In this document: positions 18,047 through 25,423 of the stretch, piece by piece | How positions within the stretch are numbered: position 1 is the stretch's first letter | Layout of the letters: each line of letters starts with the position of its first letter | Origin: Rhodanobacter sp. | Lineage (GTDB): Bacteria; Pseudomonadota; Gammaproteobacteria; Xanthomonadales; Rhodanobacteraceae | Length of the DNA stretch: 64,000 nt | Reading direction: 5' to 3' | Assembly (NCBI GenBank): GCA_004298505.1 | Contig: SCRO01000075.1 | Coordinates: 1 to 64,000, forward strand | The notes under the pieces: model-generated | The model's input: the letters and a program-made list of their open reading frames with translations, nothing else | Database searches by the model: none | Told to the model about the DNA's origin: nothing | Program-made: the position numbers and the translations under genes

Positions 18047-18086
18047 AAATGGGTCCCAACCACCATCCCCAGTCGAGGATTGCGTC

Positions 18087-18350
18087 ATGAACGAAACACT
18101 TTTCAAAGCCATCAAGCGCCGCCGTGTCTCCGAGGTCCGGGCGGCCCTGGCCGTCGCCCGCGCCCAGCTGGACGACATGGATTTCCTACAAGCGAAGGTG
18201 TGGTTCCCCGCCGCGCTGGAGGACATGAACGCCTATTGTCTGGCGTGGCCCAAACGGCCGGCGCACATGAACGATCATGGGATCAAGCTGCGATTTCTTG
18301 CTCGTCGCGCTCCTGAACGCGCTCCAGAGCTTGCGTCTGCAGCTGGGTGA
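18087..18350 (+). CDS. Small hypothetical protein, possibly truncated ankyrin-type gene
   Basis: An 87-aa protein. The N-terminus MNETLFKAIKRRRVSEVRAA has the helix pattern of an ankyrin N-cap. No complete repeat follows. The last 22 codons overlap the end of the convergent ardC gene by 68 bp and read antisense to it, which suggests the original 3' part was lost by rearrangement. A promoter of the element class precedes it and GAGGAT serves as ribosome site. Confidence 0.5.
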   Translation: MNETLFKAIKRRRVSEVRAALAVARAQLDDMDFLQAKVWFPAALEDMNAYCLAWPKRPAHMNDHGIKLRFLARRAPERAPELASAAG

Positions 18351-19218
18351 TCCCCAGGGCCTGGCAGATGCGTTCGGCCTGGGCCGCCGCTTGCGATAGC
18401 GCCCGGTTGTCGGTCTTGAGCACGTCGATCCAGTGCTGCATGTAGGCCGCGTGGTTCGTAGGATCGTGGCCAACACCTAAGCGCACGCCCATGAAGTAGG
18501 ACGCGGTCTCGGCGATCAGTTCCTCCTTGGCGTACTCGGGTGTGCCCCACAGCGCTTTCATGTCGCGGTCCAGCCGCTTGGGGTGGCCGGTCGCGTGCGC
18601 GATCTCATGCAGCACCGTGGCGTAGTAGTGGTCCGGGCTCAGGAAGGACTCCGGCTTGGGGCAGTGGATGGTGTCCGTCGACGGTTGGTAGAAGGGCTGT
18701 TCCCGGTCGTGCTTGATGGTGATGCCCAGCGCGTTCTGCGCCTTGTCGATCAGCTCTTCACAGGCCTTGTGCCGCTCGAAGACGTCCAGGACCTTTGGGT
18801 TGGTCGGGGCGGTCAGATTCTCCGGCAGGCCGGCGATCATCGAGACCGGGAAGACGTGCGCGTACTTGATCATGGGCCCCGCGTAGTCGCCCGGTTGGAG
18901 CTTGGCGAGATCCTGATCGGTCATCGGGATGTACGTCTTGATGCGCACGGAGCGCGACCCCTTCTCCACCTGGCCGCCCACGGCCGCCGCCTGCTTGTAG
19001 GTCATCCATGACGCTTGGTCGAGGCCCAGGTCCCACTGCGCGATCATGAGGTTGATCGCGTTCTCACCGGAATACTGCTTGCCGGTCGTGGGGTTCCACG
19101 GGCCCGTGGGCGCGTGCCCGGGCTCCCATCCTTTGAGCCAGGGCGGCAGATCGCCGGCTTCGAGGATGTCCACCATCCGCTGGGTGAGATCGGTCAGATG
19201 CTGGTCGTGGAAACTCAT
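18283..19218 (-). CDS. ardC: ArdC-like antirestriction protein with zincin metallopeptidase domain
   Basis: A 311-aa protein. The N-terminal ssDNA-binding domain (residues 1-140) has PPWLKGW, YSGENAINLMIAQ and WMTYKQAAAVGGQVEKGSRS, typical of ArdC. The C-terminal zincin-like domain has HEIAHATGH near residue 204 and a downstream Glu in ELIAETASYFM. ArdC of conjugative elements protects incoming DNA from host type I restriction. Last gene of the operon 21070-18283. Confidence 0.9.
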   Translation of the reverse strand: MSFHDQHLTDLTQRMVDILEAGDLPPWLKGWEPGHAPTGPWNPTTGKQYSGENAINLMIAQWDLGLDQASWMTYKQAAAVGGQVEKGSRSVRIKTYIPMTDQDLAKLQPGDYAGPMIKYAHVFPVSMIAGLPENLTAPTNPKVLDVFERHKACEELIDKAQNALGITIKHDREQPFYQPSTDTIHCPKPESFLSPDHYYATVLHEIAHATGHPKRLDRDMKALWGTPEYAKEELIAETASYFMGVRLGVGHDPTNHAAYMQHWIDVLKTDNRALSQAAAQAERICQALGITQLQTQALERVQERDEQEIAA

Positions 19219-19412
19219 GGCAGGTCCAGGTGAATGGTGGAGCCCTGCACCAGGGCGAGCTCCAGGGTCTCGAGGACGACGTGGATCGGCGAGCCGGTCC
19301 CGCTGCGCAGCGTGTAGCCGGTGTCGGTGCGCAGCACGCGCACCTCCTCGGTGTCGCTGGCCTCGATGGCGTGTTCGTCAAAGACGAGGGTGGGGTCGTG
19401 TTCGGATTTCAT
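19215..19412 (-). CDS. Small hypothetical protein coupled to ardC
   Basis: A 65-aa acidic protein, unrecognised. The stop overlaps the ardC start by 4 bp (ATGA), so it is very probably translated. It is predicted to be mostly beta (EEVRVLRTDTGYTLRSG, PIHVVLETLELALVQGSTIH). Confidence 0.65.
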   Translation of the reverse strand: MKSEHDPTLVFDEHAIEASDTEEVRVLRTDTGYTLRSGTGSPIHVVLETLELALVQGSTIHLDLP

Positions 19413-19442
19413 GGCGGCAACATCGCTCGGGTGGGGGTGAAG

Positions 19443-20339
19443 TCAAATCCGCCGCGGAGGCGGGCTGGTGTGTGTTGGGTCGCCGCCTTGCAGCCGCTTG
19501 CGGTCGGCACGTGCCTGACGCTTCTGGTAGCGCTCGATCCAGGCGGCGTCGATGGGCACCCCGTGGAGGCTGAGCAGATCCAGCACCTCAATCGATGGTC
19601 GGCGCTGCTCGTGTACGCGCCGTCGGATGTCCTCGGCGATCTCGGGCGTGCGCGCGAGAAGGCCGTGCAGGATGGGGACCGATTGACGTTGCACCGCGGC
19701 GTCCAACGCCGATCGGTTGAGTGCGTCACGCGCCCCCTCGATCCCGTGATCCAGGCGCGCGAAGAACGCATCGGGGCGCTTGGGCCACACCCAGGTGGCT
19801 GGGCCGTCCTCGGTGCAGCGGCGCAGTTCCCGCCAATCGGGGTTGGTCTGGACCAGGAAGCGCCGCACGGATGCGATGGAGATCCGGTTCTGCTTGGCCG
19901 CTTCCTGGGTGGACGCGCCGGCGAGGACGCGGCCGGCCGCGTTGTTGAGCTTGCGGGCCATCCACGCCGGGTTCTTTGATTCGCCCCAGCGCGCCAGGTC
20001 GTTGGTGATGGCCTGGGGACTGACATGGTGCTTGGCGGCGAACTCCTGGACCGAGAATGTCTGGTTGCGATCGACCAGGGCGCGCAGTTCCTGACGGCGG
20101 GTGCGGACCTGCTCCCGATCGACCATCACGTAGGTCGATAGGCCCATGGTCCGCCGGTCCTTCTCGACGATCTTGCGGGTGCGCAGGTGGATGCGCTCGG
20201 CGGTTTCCTTGGGTGAGGTCGGGATGAAGGCTTTGAGGTGCGGGATGATCTGCGCGACGGTGAGGCCGTCGAGGGAGAGCTGTCGGATGAGTTCGCGGCG
20301 CTGCGCGATCTGCTCGGGTGGGAGGCGGTGGGTTTTCAT
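19443..20339 (-). CDS. Tandem helix-turn-helix DNA-binding protein
   Basis: A 298-aa protein with at least three HTH-like units. The first is LSLDGLTVAQIIPHLKAFIP (residues 21-40). The second, EFAAKHHVSPQAITNDLARW, lies near 110. The third, STQEAAKQNRISIASVRRFL, lies near 150. It belongs with the products at 47113, 48554 and 61825, which share an ITNDL-like recognition helix. It starts at 20339 and overlaps the methylase stop by 4 bp. Probably a regulator of element DNA. No enzymatic motif seen. Confidence 0.7.
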   Translation of the reverse strand: MKTHRLPPEQIAQRRELIRQLSLDGLTVAQIIPHLKAFIPTSPKETAERIHLRTRKIVEKDRRTMGLSTYVMVDREQVRTRRQELRALVDRNQTFSVQEFAAKHHVSPQAITNDLARWGESKNPAWMARKLNNAAGRVLAGASTQEAAKQNRISIASVRRFLVQTNPDWRELRRCTEDGPATWVWPKRPDAFFARLDHGIEGARDALNRSALDAAVQRQSVPILHGLLARTPEIAEDIRRRVHEQRRPSIEVLDLLSLHGVPIDAAWIERYQKRQARADRKRLQGGDPTHTSPPPRRI

Positions 20340-21070
20340 GCTGCAATCTCCTCGTCTGAGGTCGGGGTCGCTGAGATCGGGATCGCCTGGTTGCCCCACG
20401 CGTCCCAGCCGTTGCCGGAGTCGCGGCAGAACAGTTCCACCCGCCGCGTTTGCGGGCCGTAGGCTTGGGTGAGCCAGTCGCGAATCCAGGTGGGCTTGGC
20501 TGAGTGCGCACCGCGCACGCCGTCGAATACGGAGTCGAGTTGCGGCACGTTCGGTCGTTGGCGCAGGCCTGCACCGCGGTGGGCGATGAGCAGGTCCTCG
20601 GAGCACGGCCGGATCGCACCGTTGCTGACGCATCCGGCGGAGACCCCCGACTCGTGGCGCTTGCGCCAGGTGGTTTTCGCGGCGTACCTGCATCCGGCCA
20701 GGCCAATCAGATCCAGCGCCAGCGGGAGCTGGGAGTTGGGCACCCACATCGCCAGGATGGCGTTGGCGGCCATCGCCTTGCGGACGCCTTCCTGGAAGAA
20801 GCGCCGCATGTCGCGGTCGGGGATCAGCGGGTAATGGCGAGCCGGGGAGGCCGCCCAGGCCTTGCCGCGCTCGATGTTGTCGCCGTACGCCCACGGCGGG
20901 TCGCAGTAGATGATCTGCGCGCGCTGGACGTGGGTGATCAGGTGTCCGATGGATTCGTCGATCGGGGCGGCTTGGTGGTAGAGGCCGTCCTGGACGGTGG
21001 CGCCGTCGATCGGCGCGAGGTCATCATCGGTGGGGAGATTGCGGAGGCGGCGGGTGTCGGCGCGGGCCAT
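20336..21070 (-). CDS. MT-A70 family DNA adenine methyltransferase
   Basis: A 244-aa protein. The catalytic motif DPPW is in IIYCDPPWAYGD near residue 57. The segment LAMWVPNSQLPLALDLIGLAG and the RAPCSED-like SEDLLIAHRG complete the MT-A70 pattern. It probably makes N6-methyladenine on element DNA, protecting it or marking it. The start at 21070 was preferred over an upstream in-frame ATG because the extension is not conserved-looking. Operon with HTH protein and ardC. Confidence 0.85.
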   Translation of the reverse strand: MARADTRRLRNLPTDDDLAPIDGATVQDGLYHQAAPIDESIGHLITHVQRAQIIYCDPPWAYGDNIERGKAWAASPARHYPLIPDRDMRRFFQEGVRKAMAANAILAMWVPNSQLPLALDLIGLAGCRYAAKTTWRKRHESGVSAGCVSNGAIRPCSEDLLIAHRGAGLRQRPNVPQLDSVFDGVRGAHSAKPTWIRDWLTQAYGPQTRRVELFCRDSGNGWDAWGNQAIPISATPTSDEEIAA

Positions 21071-21224
21071 GGAGAAGTAATCCTTGCGAAAATCCCTCGG
21101 TCCGCGAGGGGGACTTCGGCTGGGCACATCTCCAGCTCGGACTCTTCATGGGCGCCGCACCTGCGATTCGGGTGGGACGTCAGTAAAACAAAATCACGCC
21201 ACCTATCAAGTGCAGAGTGAGGAG

Positions 21225-21252
21225 TTGCCAAACGGCTCCGGTGTGGTTTACT
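21225..21252 (+). promoter_or_regulatory. Promoter of the candidate small RNA
   Basis: TTGCCA (21225-21230), a 16-nt spacer containing CTCCGGTGTGG, then TTTACT (21247-21252). No protein gene follows on this strand. Confidence 0.65.
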
Positions 21253-21258
21253 GAGTGG

Positions 21259-21362
21259 GCTCCCAGTTTCACGCGACGCTGGGGGCGCAACTGATGGGTA
21301 CCTTGGTCGGTGGCCCGTTGTGGTGAGACCCCTGAGTCGAAAACTCAGGGGTCTCTTTTTTA
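21259..21362 (+). ncRNA. Candidate trans-acting small RNA (~104 nt)
   Basis: An isolated unit with a promoter at 21225-21252 and a strong terminator at 21325-21362, with no coding gene between. The 5' part folds as GCTCCCAG pairing with CTGGGGGC. The region just before the terminator, 21305-21324, reads GGTCGGTGGCCCGTTGTGGT. That is complementary to the leaders in front of at least seven element genes (consensus ACCACACCGGGAACCGACC-ATG), with 7-8 consecutive pairs next to the start codon and 6 more upstream. A 10-codon ORF (MGTLVGGPLW) lies within the RNA but is probably incidental. Regulatory function is inferred. Confidence 0.6.
21325..21362 (+). terminator. Strong Rho-independent terminator of the small RNA
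   Basis: GAGACCCCTGAGT and ACTCAGGGGTCTC form a perfect 13-bp stem with a 5-nt loop, followed by seven T residues. The end coincides with the stop codon of the convergent ankyrin gene. Confidence 0.9.
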
Positions 21363-22145
21363 TCGCTCCTGTTCTTGCGTCTGCTCCGCGCCGATCAGCA
21401 GATCCACCAGATCGGCCCGCCCATCCAGCCGCGCGATCTGCAATGGGGTAATACCGGCCCGATTGGGCTGGTCGATGGTTGCGCGGCCCAGCGGATGCGC
21501 CAGGAGCGCCTCCACCACCTTCGGGCGGTTGCGCATCACTGCAACGGCCAGCGGGGTGCGGCCCTGCTGGTCCGCAAGGCTGGGCTCGGCGCCCGAGCGG
21601 AGCAGCAGCGCGGTGTGCTCCTCCAGGCCGTCGTACGCCGCGTTCATCAGCGCCGTGTGTTGCCGCGCATCGCGGTGGTTCAACTGGGCGCCGGCGTCGA
21701 TGAGGGCTTTCATGATCGCGATGGGCGCGCCCTGGGCCGCGAAGTGGATGGGGCGGTTGGATGTGCCGATCTGCTGGATGTTCGGGTCGGCGCCTCGGGC
21801 GATCAGCGCCAGGGCGGGCTTGGGATCGTAGAGGCGCACTGCATCGACCAGGGAGGTGGGAAGCATCGGCGCGCCGGCTGCAATCAGGTCCAGGGCGATG
21901 TCGATCCGGGCCTGATGGATGGCTTCGTCCAGCGGGAAACGGTTCTCCACGCCGGTGATCGCGGTGTTGGCACCGGCCGCAAGGAGCGCCTGCACGGCGT
22001 CGCGATTGTCCTGGTAGACCGCCACGTACAGCGGGGTCATGTGGTGGGCGTTTTGCTGGTCGATGTCGAGCCCTGTGCGGATCAGGGGCCGAATATCGCC
22101 CTCCCAGCGGATGGCCTCGTGGAGTGGGTTGTCGCCGGTTGTCAT
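21360..22145 (-). CDS. Ankyrin-repeat protein
   Basis: A 261-aa protein with six to seven ankyrin repeats and no signal peptide. Examples are MTPLYVAVYQDNRDAVQALL, NRPIHFAAQGAPIAIMKALI and HTALMNAAYDGLEEHTALLL. It is predicted to be a cytoplasmic protein-binding scaffold. It ends in the tail TQEQER, and the same EQER end occurs in two proteins at 63367-64000. It has its own promoter (22169-22196) and an AGGAGACC ribosome site. Convergent to the small RNA gene. Confidence 0.88.
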   Translation of the reverse strand: MTTGDNPLHEAIRWEGDIRPLIRTGLDIDQQNAHHMTPLYVAVYQDNRDAVQALLAAGANTAITGVENRFPLDEAIHQARIDIALDLIAAGAPMLPTSLVDAVRLYDPKPALALIARGADPNIQQIGTSNRPIHFAAQGAPIAIMKALIDAGAQLNHRDARQHTALMNAAYDGLEEHTALLLRSGAEPSLADQQGRTPLAVAVMRNRPKVVEALLAHPLGRATIDQPNRAGITPLQIARLDGRADLVDLLIGAEQTQEQER

Positions 22146-22168
22146 GCGGGTCTCCTGTGCTTGACGGG

Positions 22169-22196
22169 ACACTACCGCGGCCGGCGGGACAAGCCT
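22169..22196 (-). promoter_or_regulatory. Predicted promoter of the 21360 ankyrin gene
   Basis: On the minus strand: AGGCTT, 16 nt, TAGTGT. The same boxes with the same spacer precede the gene at 49193-49423. Confidence 0.5.
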
Positions 22197-22241
22197 ATGT
22201 CGGAATGTGAGGGAGTCGTCACGACTCCTGACATACATGGA

Positions 22242-22269
22242 TTGACGATCGCTCCCGGTGTGGTTGGGT
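22242..22269 (+). promoter_or_regulatory. Promoter of the trimeric adhesin operon
   Basis: TTGACG, a 16-nt spacer containing CTCCCGGTGTGG, then TTGGGT. The leader ends CACCGGATCCGACC before the ATG, related to the conserved minus-gene leader. Confidence 0.6.
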
Positions 22270-22298
22270 GGTAGGACCACCACTCACCGGATCCGACC

Positions 22299-24026
22299 AT
22301 GCGCCTTGCATCGCTCATCACCGCTCTCTTCCTGGCTGTCCCCGCGTTGGGGATGGCCCAGACCACCTTGGGGACGGGGGCCACGGCGGTGCCGACGGCC
22401 ACAGCCATCGGGGAAAACGCCCAAGCCACGGCGCCCGAGGCCACCGCGGTCGGCGATGCTTCGGTGGCGTCGGGTCAATCGGCTTCGGCGTTCGGAACAA
22501 ATGCGCAGGCGCTCGGCGGTTATTCGATGGCCCTGGGCTGGGGCACGCAGGCCAAATACACCAACGACGTAGCCATTGGAGCGTCCGCTTCAGCCGCTGG
22601 TGGCAACTCGCTGGCGATTGGGGTGGGGGCTTCCACCACAGGCCTGGGCGCGTTTGCCTTGGGTAGCAACGCCAACGCATCCGGACGAGATTCCTTCGCT
22701 CTGGGCTCGAGTGCGCTGTCATCCGGCACGCAGTCCTTCGCCTTGGGATCTCAGGCCAATGCCTCCAGTGATGGCGCCTTCGCTCTGGGCAACAACGTCC
22801 TGGCATCGGGCCAGAATGCGTTCGCACTCGGCTCCGGATCGGTGGCGTCGGGACAGGCGTCCACAGCTTTGTCGGGTGGGCAGGCGTTGGGCGACAACTC
22901 CATCGCGATCGGCGCAACAGCCGTCGCCAACTCAGCCAACAGTTTGGCGATCGGTGGCTCGGTACTCACCGGCGCAGGCGGTTTGCCCGGTGTGGCTGTG
23001 GGCGTTGGCTCCAGCGCAACCCAGGGCGGAACGGCCTTGGGGTTTGGTGCCTCCACGGTGGTCGGGTTCGGCGTTGAGGCCGGATACGGCACGGCCTTGG
23101 GCACCCAGGCGCATGCCACGGCTCAGTGCTCGGCGGTGGGGTACATGGCTTCGTGTTCGGAGGCGAACACGGCCACGTTCGGATGGCTCGGCAACAACGT
23201 GCGCATCACCAACGTCGCCAACGGTCTTGACCCATTCGATGCCGTCAACATGGCCCAGGCATCGTCGCTGGGCGCTGTGTTCGGTGCCGGTGCGGGCTTC
23301 GTCAACGGTGTGTTCCAGTCGCCTGCGTACCTGGTCCAGGGCTCGGTCTACACCGACGTGGGCTCGGCCTTCGCGGCGGTGGATGGAAAACTGACGCAGC
23401 TGTCCAACAACAGCGGCGGGACTCAAGGCCCGGCCGGTCCTGCAGGTCCGCAAGGCCCGAAAGGCGACAAGGGCGACACCGGTGCAGCGGGCCCCGCGGG
23501 AGCGGATGGGGTTGCTGGTGCGGGCAACGGGCACGATGACAAGGCGGTCCATTACGGCGCGAACCCGGATGGCTCGGTGAATGTCGCGGTGGTGCCCCTG
23601 CAGGGGATGAGCGGCACCACGGTGTCGAACGTCGCCGACGGTGAGGTCTCCGCGCAGTCGATGGATGCAGTCAACGGCCGCCAGTTGTTCCAGGCGCAGG
23701 TGGATGCGCGCACGTACACCGACAAGGGCGTCCAGCAGGCCAAGGATTGGGCCAAGGACTACACCGATATGCGCATGCGTGAGCTCAACGCGCGGTTCTC
23801 CACCACTCAGGCGATGGGCGCGGCGCAAGCCTCCCTGGCCTCGCAGCTGGGCGCTCTGTCGGGGCAGAACCGCATCGGCGCCGCCGTGGGCTTCGCCGGT
23901 GGGCACAACGGCCTGGCGGTCGGCTACCAGCATGTGAGCTCGGATGGACATGTGGCCTTCGGGATCCATGGCTCCGTCGCCGGGCGTGATCGCTCTGTCG
24001 GCGTCGGCGTGGGCTATTCCTGGTGA
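22299..24026 (+). CDS. YadA-like trimeric autotransporter adhesin with collagen-like insert
   Basis: A 575-aa protein. The signal peptide is followed by a left-handed beta-roll head made of many 14-residue YadA-type repeats (SLAIGVGAS, AFALGSNANASG, DSFALGSSALSSG; residues ~30-270). Next comes a Gly-x-Pro-type collagen-like stretch (GPAGPAGPQGPKGDKGDTG, residues ~376-407), then a neck (DAVNGRQLFQ), a coiled-coil stalk and a four-strand membrane anchor ending VGVGVGYSW. Type Vc secretion is self-contained. It probably promotes surface adhesion or mating-pair contact. First gene of a three-gene plus operon. Confidence 0.9.
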   Translation: MRLASLITALFLAVPALGMAQTTLGTGATAVPTATAIGENAQATAPEATAVGDASVASGQSASAFGTNAQALGGYSMALGWGTQAKYTNDVAIGASASAAGGNSLAIGVGASTTGLGAFALGSNANASGRDSFALGSSALSSGTQSFALGSQANASSDGAFALGNNVLASGQNAFALGSGSVASGQASTALSGGQALGDNSIAIGATAVANSANSLAIGGSVLTGAGGLPGVAVGVGSSATQGGTALGFGASTVVGFGVEAGYGTALGTQAHATAQCSAVGYMASCSEANTATFGWLGNNVRITNVANGLDPFDAVNMAQASSLGAVFGAGAGFVNGVFQSPAYLVQGSVYTDVGSAFAAVDGKLTQLSNNSGGTQGPAGPAGPQGPKGDKGDTGAAGPAGADGVAGAGNGHDDKAVHYGANPDGSVNVAVVPLQGMSGTTVSNVADGEVSAQSMDAVNGRQLFQAQVDARTYTDKGVQQAKDWAKDYTDMRMRELNARFSTTQAMGAAQASLASQLGALSGQNRIGAAVGFAGGHNGLAVGYQHVSSDGHVAFGIHGSVAGRDRSVGVGVGYSW

Positions 24027-24712
24027 GCGGGTTCGTGCCCATTCCGTTCCATGTGCCGTTCGCCGATAAGGCGGCGGCCAAGGCGATGGGCGCGCGGTGG
24101 AACCCGACTCTCAAGGTCTGGGTCGCACCGGACCCGGAGGTGGCCGCCGCGATGCGGTTGCAGTGGCGTGTCGTTCAAGAGGTGGAGCCCATTACCGATC
24201 TGCCCGGAGAAGATCGCGCGTTCGGATCGGGGTTGTTCGTGGATCTGATTCCGCGCTCGTGCTGGTTCACGAATGTGCGCTATTGCGTCGCCCCGGAGGA
24301 TTGGACTCGACTCTCGGTGGGCATCCGGCAGCGCGCCGGAAACCGGTGCGAGATCTGCGGCGATGGAGGCGTCCTGGAAGCGCACGAACGCTGGGATTAT
24401 CGGCCGGACGGCACGCAGATCTTGAAGCGCCTGGTCAGCGTGTGCAGGCCGTGCCACCAGGTCACCCACTTCGGGTTGTCGCAACTGCGGGGGTTGGAAG
24501 ACGAATGCGCCAAGCACTGGGCGCGCGTCAACCCAGGGGTCGACTTCGACGCGCACGTGGAGCAGGCCTTCGCCATCTGGGACTCCCGCAACCGCCGGGA
24601 CTGGGTGCTGGATCTGTCGATCATCGGCAACGCCGGCCTGCACATCGTCAAGCCGGTCGCTGCATCGGAGCGTCGGGCGGTGGCCGAGCGGACTCTTCGG
24701 GACTCCGGCTGA
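24023..24712 (+). CDS. DUF5710-like protein with HNH-type zinc motif
   Basis: A 229-aa protein with a GTG start overlapping the adhesin TGA (GTGA). The N-terminal ~45 residues (FHVPFADKAAAKAMGARWNP, KVWVAP) match the DUF5710 module of mobile-element proteins, which is thought to bind DNA. The middle part has CEICG, EAHERWDY and CRPCHQVTHFG, an HNH-like arrangement with two CxxC pairs and a plausible His. It could be a nuclease. Co-expression with the adhesin is unexplained. Confidence 0.72.
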   Translation: MSGFVPIPFHVPFADKAAAKAMGARWNPTLKVWVAPDPEVAAAMRLQWRVVQEVEPITDLPGEDRAFGSGLFVDLIPRSCWFTNVRYCVAPEDWTRLSVGIRQRAGNRCEICGDGGVLEAHERWDYRPDGTQILKRLVSVCRPCHQVTHFGLSQLRGLEDECAKHWARVNPGVDFDAHVEQAFAIWDSRNRRDWVLDLSIIGNAGLHIVKPVAASERRAVAERTLRDSG

Positions 24713-25104
24713 TGGCCGGGCAGCGCTCGGAGTGGACGCGCACCAACACCCGCGCGGATCGGTCGCTGTACATCCTGCATTTCAGTCGGCGCCGCGTGTA
24801 CGTGGGGCAGACCAAAGACCCCAAGCGGCGGTGGGGCGAACACCGCCGAGGCGGGTGGGCTGAGCGGCCCGCATCGATGAGCCTGGTCCTGGTGGCTCCG
24901 AACGCCACCGAGGTGGAGGCGGAGGACTACGAGTACGCCATCCGCCTGGCCGCGCACTGGCTCGGCTACGCGGTGTTCGCGCAGCCGCCTGGCTACGTCA
25001 TCCGCCGGATGCAGAACATCACCTGGCGGCGGCGCTGGATGGCCTGGAAGCTTTTGGGCAAGGTGCGGCGGGTGCTTCGGGGAGCGGCTACGCGTCGGGA
25101 CTGA
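24712..25104 (+). CDS. Small GIY-YIG-like nuclease domain protein
   Basis: A 130-aa protein. Residues 19-50 carry SLYILHFSRRRVYVGQTKDP followed by KRRWGEHRRGG, the GIY-YIG core with the conserved Arg on the next helix. A catalytic Glu may be in EVEAEDYEYAI. Its ATG overlaps the preceding TGA by one base. Single-domain GIY-YIG proteins may act in DNA repair or element transfer. Role here unknown. Confidence 0.7.
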   Translation: MAGQRSEWTRTNTRADRSLYILHFSRRRVYVGQTKDPKRRWGEHRRGGWAERPASMSLVLVAPNATEVEAEDYEYAIRLAAHWLGYAVFAQPPGYVIRRMQNITWRRRWMAWKLLGKVRRVLRGAATRRD

Positions 25105-25423
25105 ATTCCGTAGTCAGCAAGATGCCACGCCGCTCAGCGCCAGCCGGTAGAGACGGCTTTCCTCCGGTGCGCTGGACGCCAGGAAGGGCGTGGCGCTGTA
25201 CTTAGATCATCACCCGATCCACATGCTGCGCTCGATCGACTACGATCAGCAGAAGCGCTTCCGGCAGAGGACGCAGGCGCCCCAAGTCATCGACTATTTA
25301 CCTTAGAAATTCCACAAGCAATAACGGCGAACGGAAACACGCCCACCTGCAGCTGGGCGAGGGTGGCCGATTAACACCGCCAAGGGAAGCCGCTCACAGC
25401 GTCTTTCTGTGTAGAGGGGCTGC
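25105..25423. other. Intergenic stretch, possible coding remnant
   Basis: No intact gene seen in 319 bp. The plus-strand frame at ~25201-25305 encodes HHPIHMLRSIDYDQQKRF and ends in a stop, which looks like the tail of a decayed gene. This marks the left border of the cargo block holding the Rad50-like ATPase. Confidence 0.4.

Noticed and set aside
19443-20894. 483-codon version of the tandem HTH protein
   Set aside because: The upstream extension is out of frame with the methylase gene it overlaps; the ATG at 20339 in an ATGA overlap is the natural start.
21293-21325. 10-codon ORF inside the candidate small RNA
   Set aside because: It has a possible GGGGGCG ribosome site but ends at the terminator stem; too short to support. 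A dual-function RNA cannot be excluded.
21300-21330. The small RNA seed being just a decayed minus-strand gene leader
   Set aside because: No ATG follows on the minus strand, and the region has its own plus-strand promoter and perfect terminator, so an RNA gene fits better. The leader origin of the seed sequence is nevertheless plausible.
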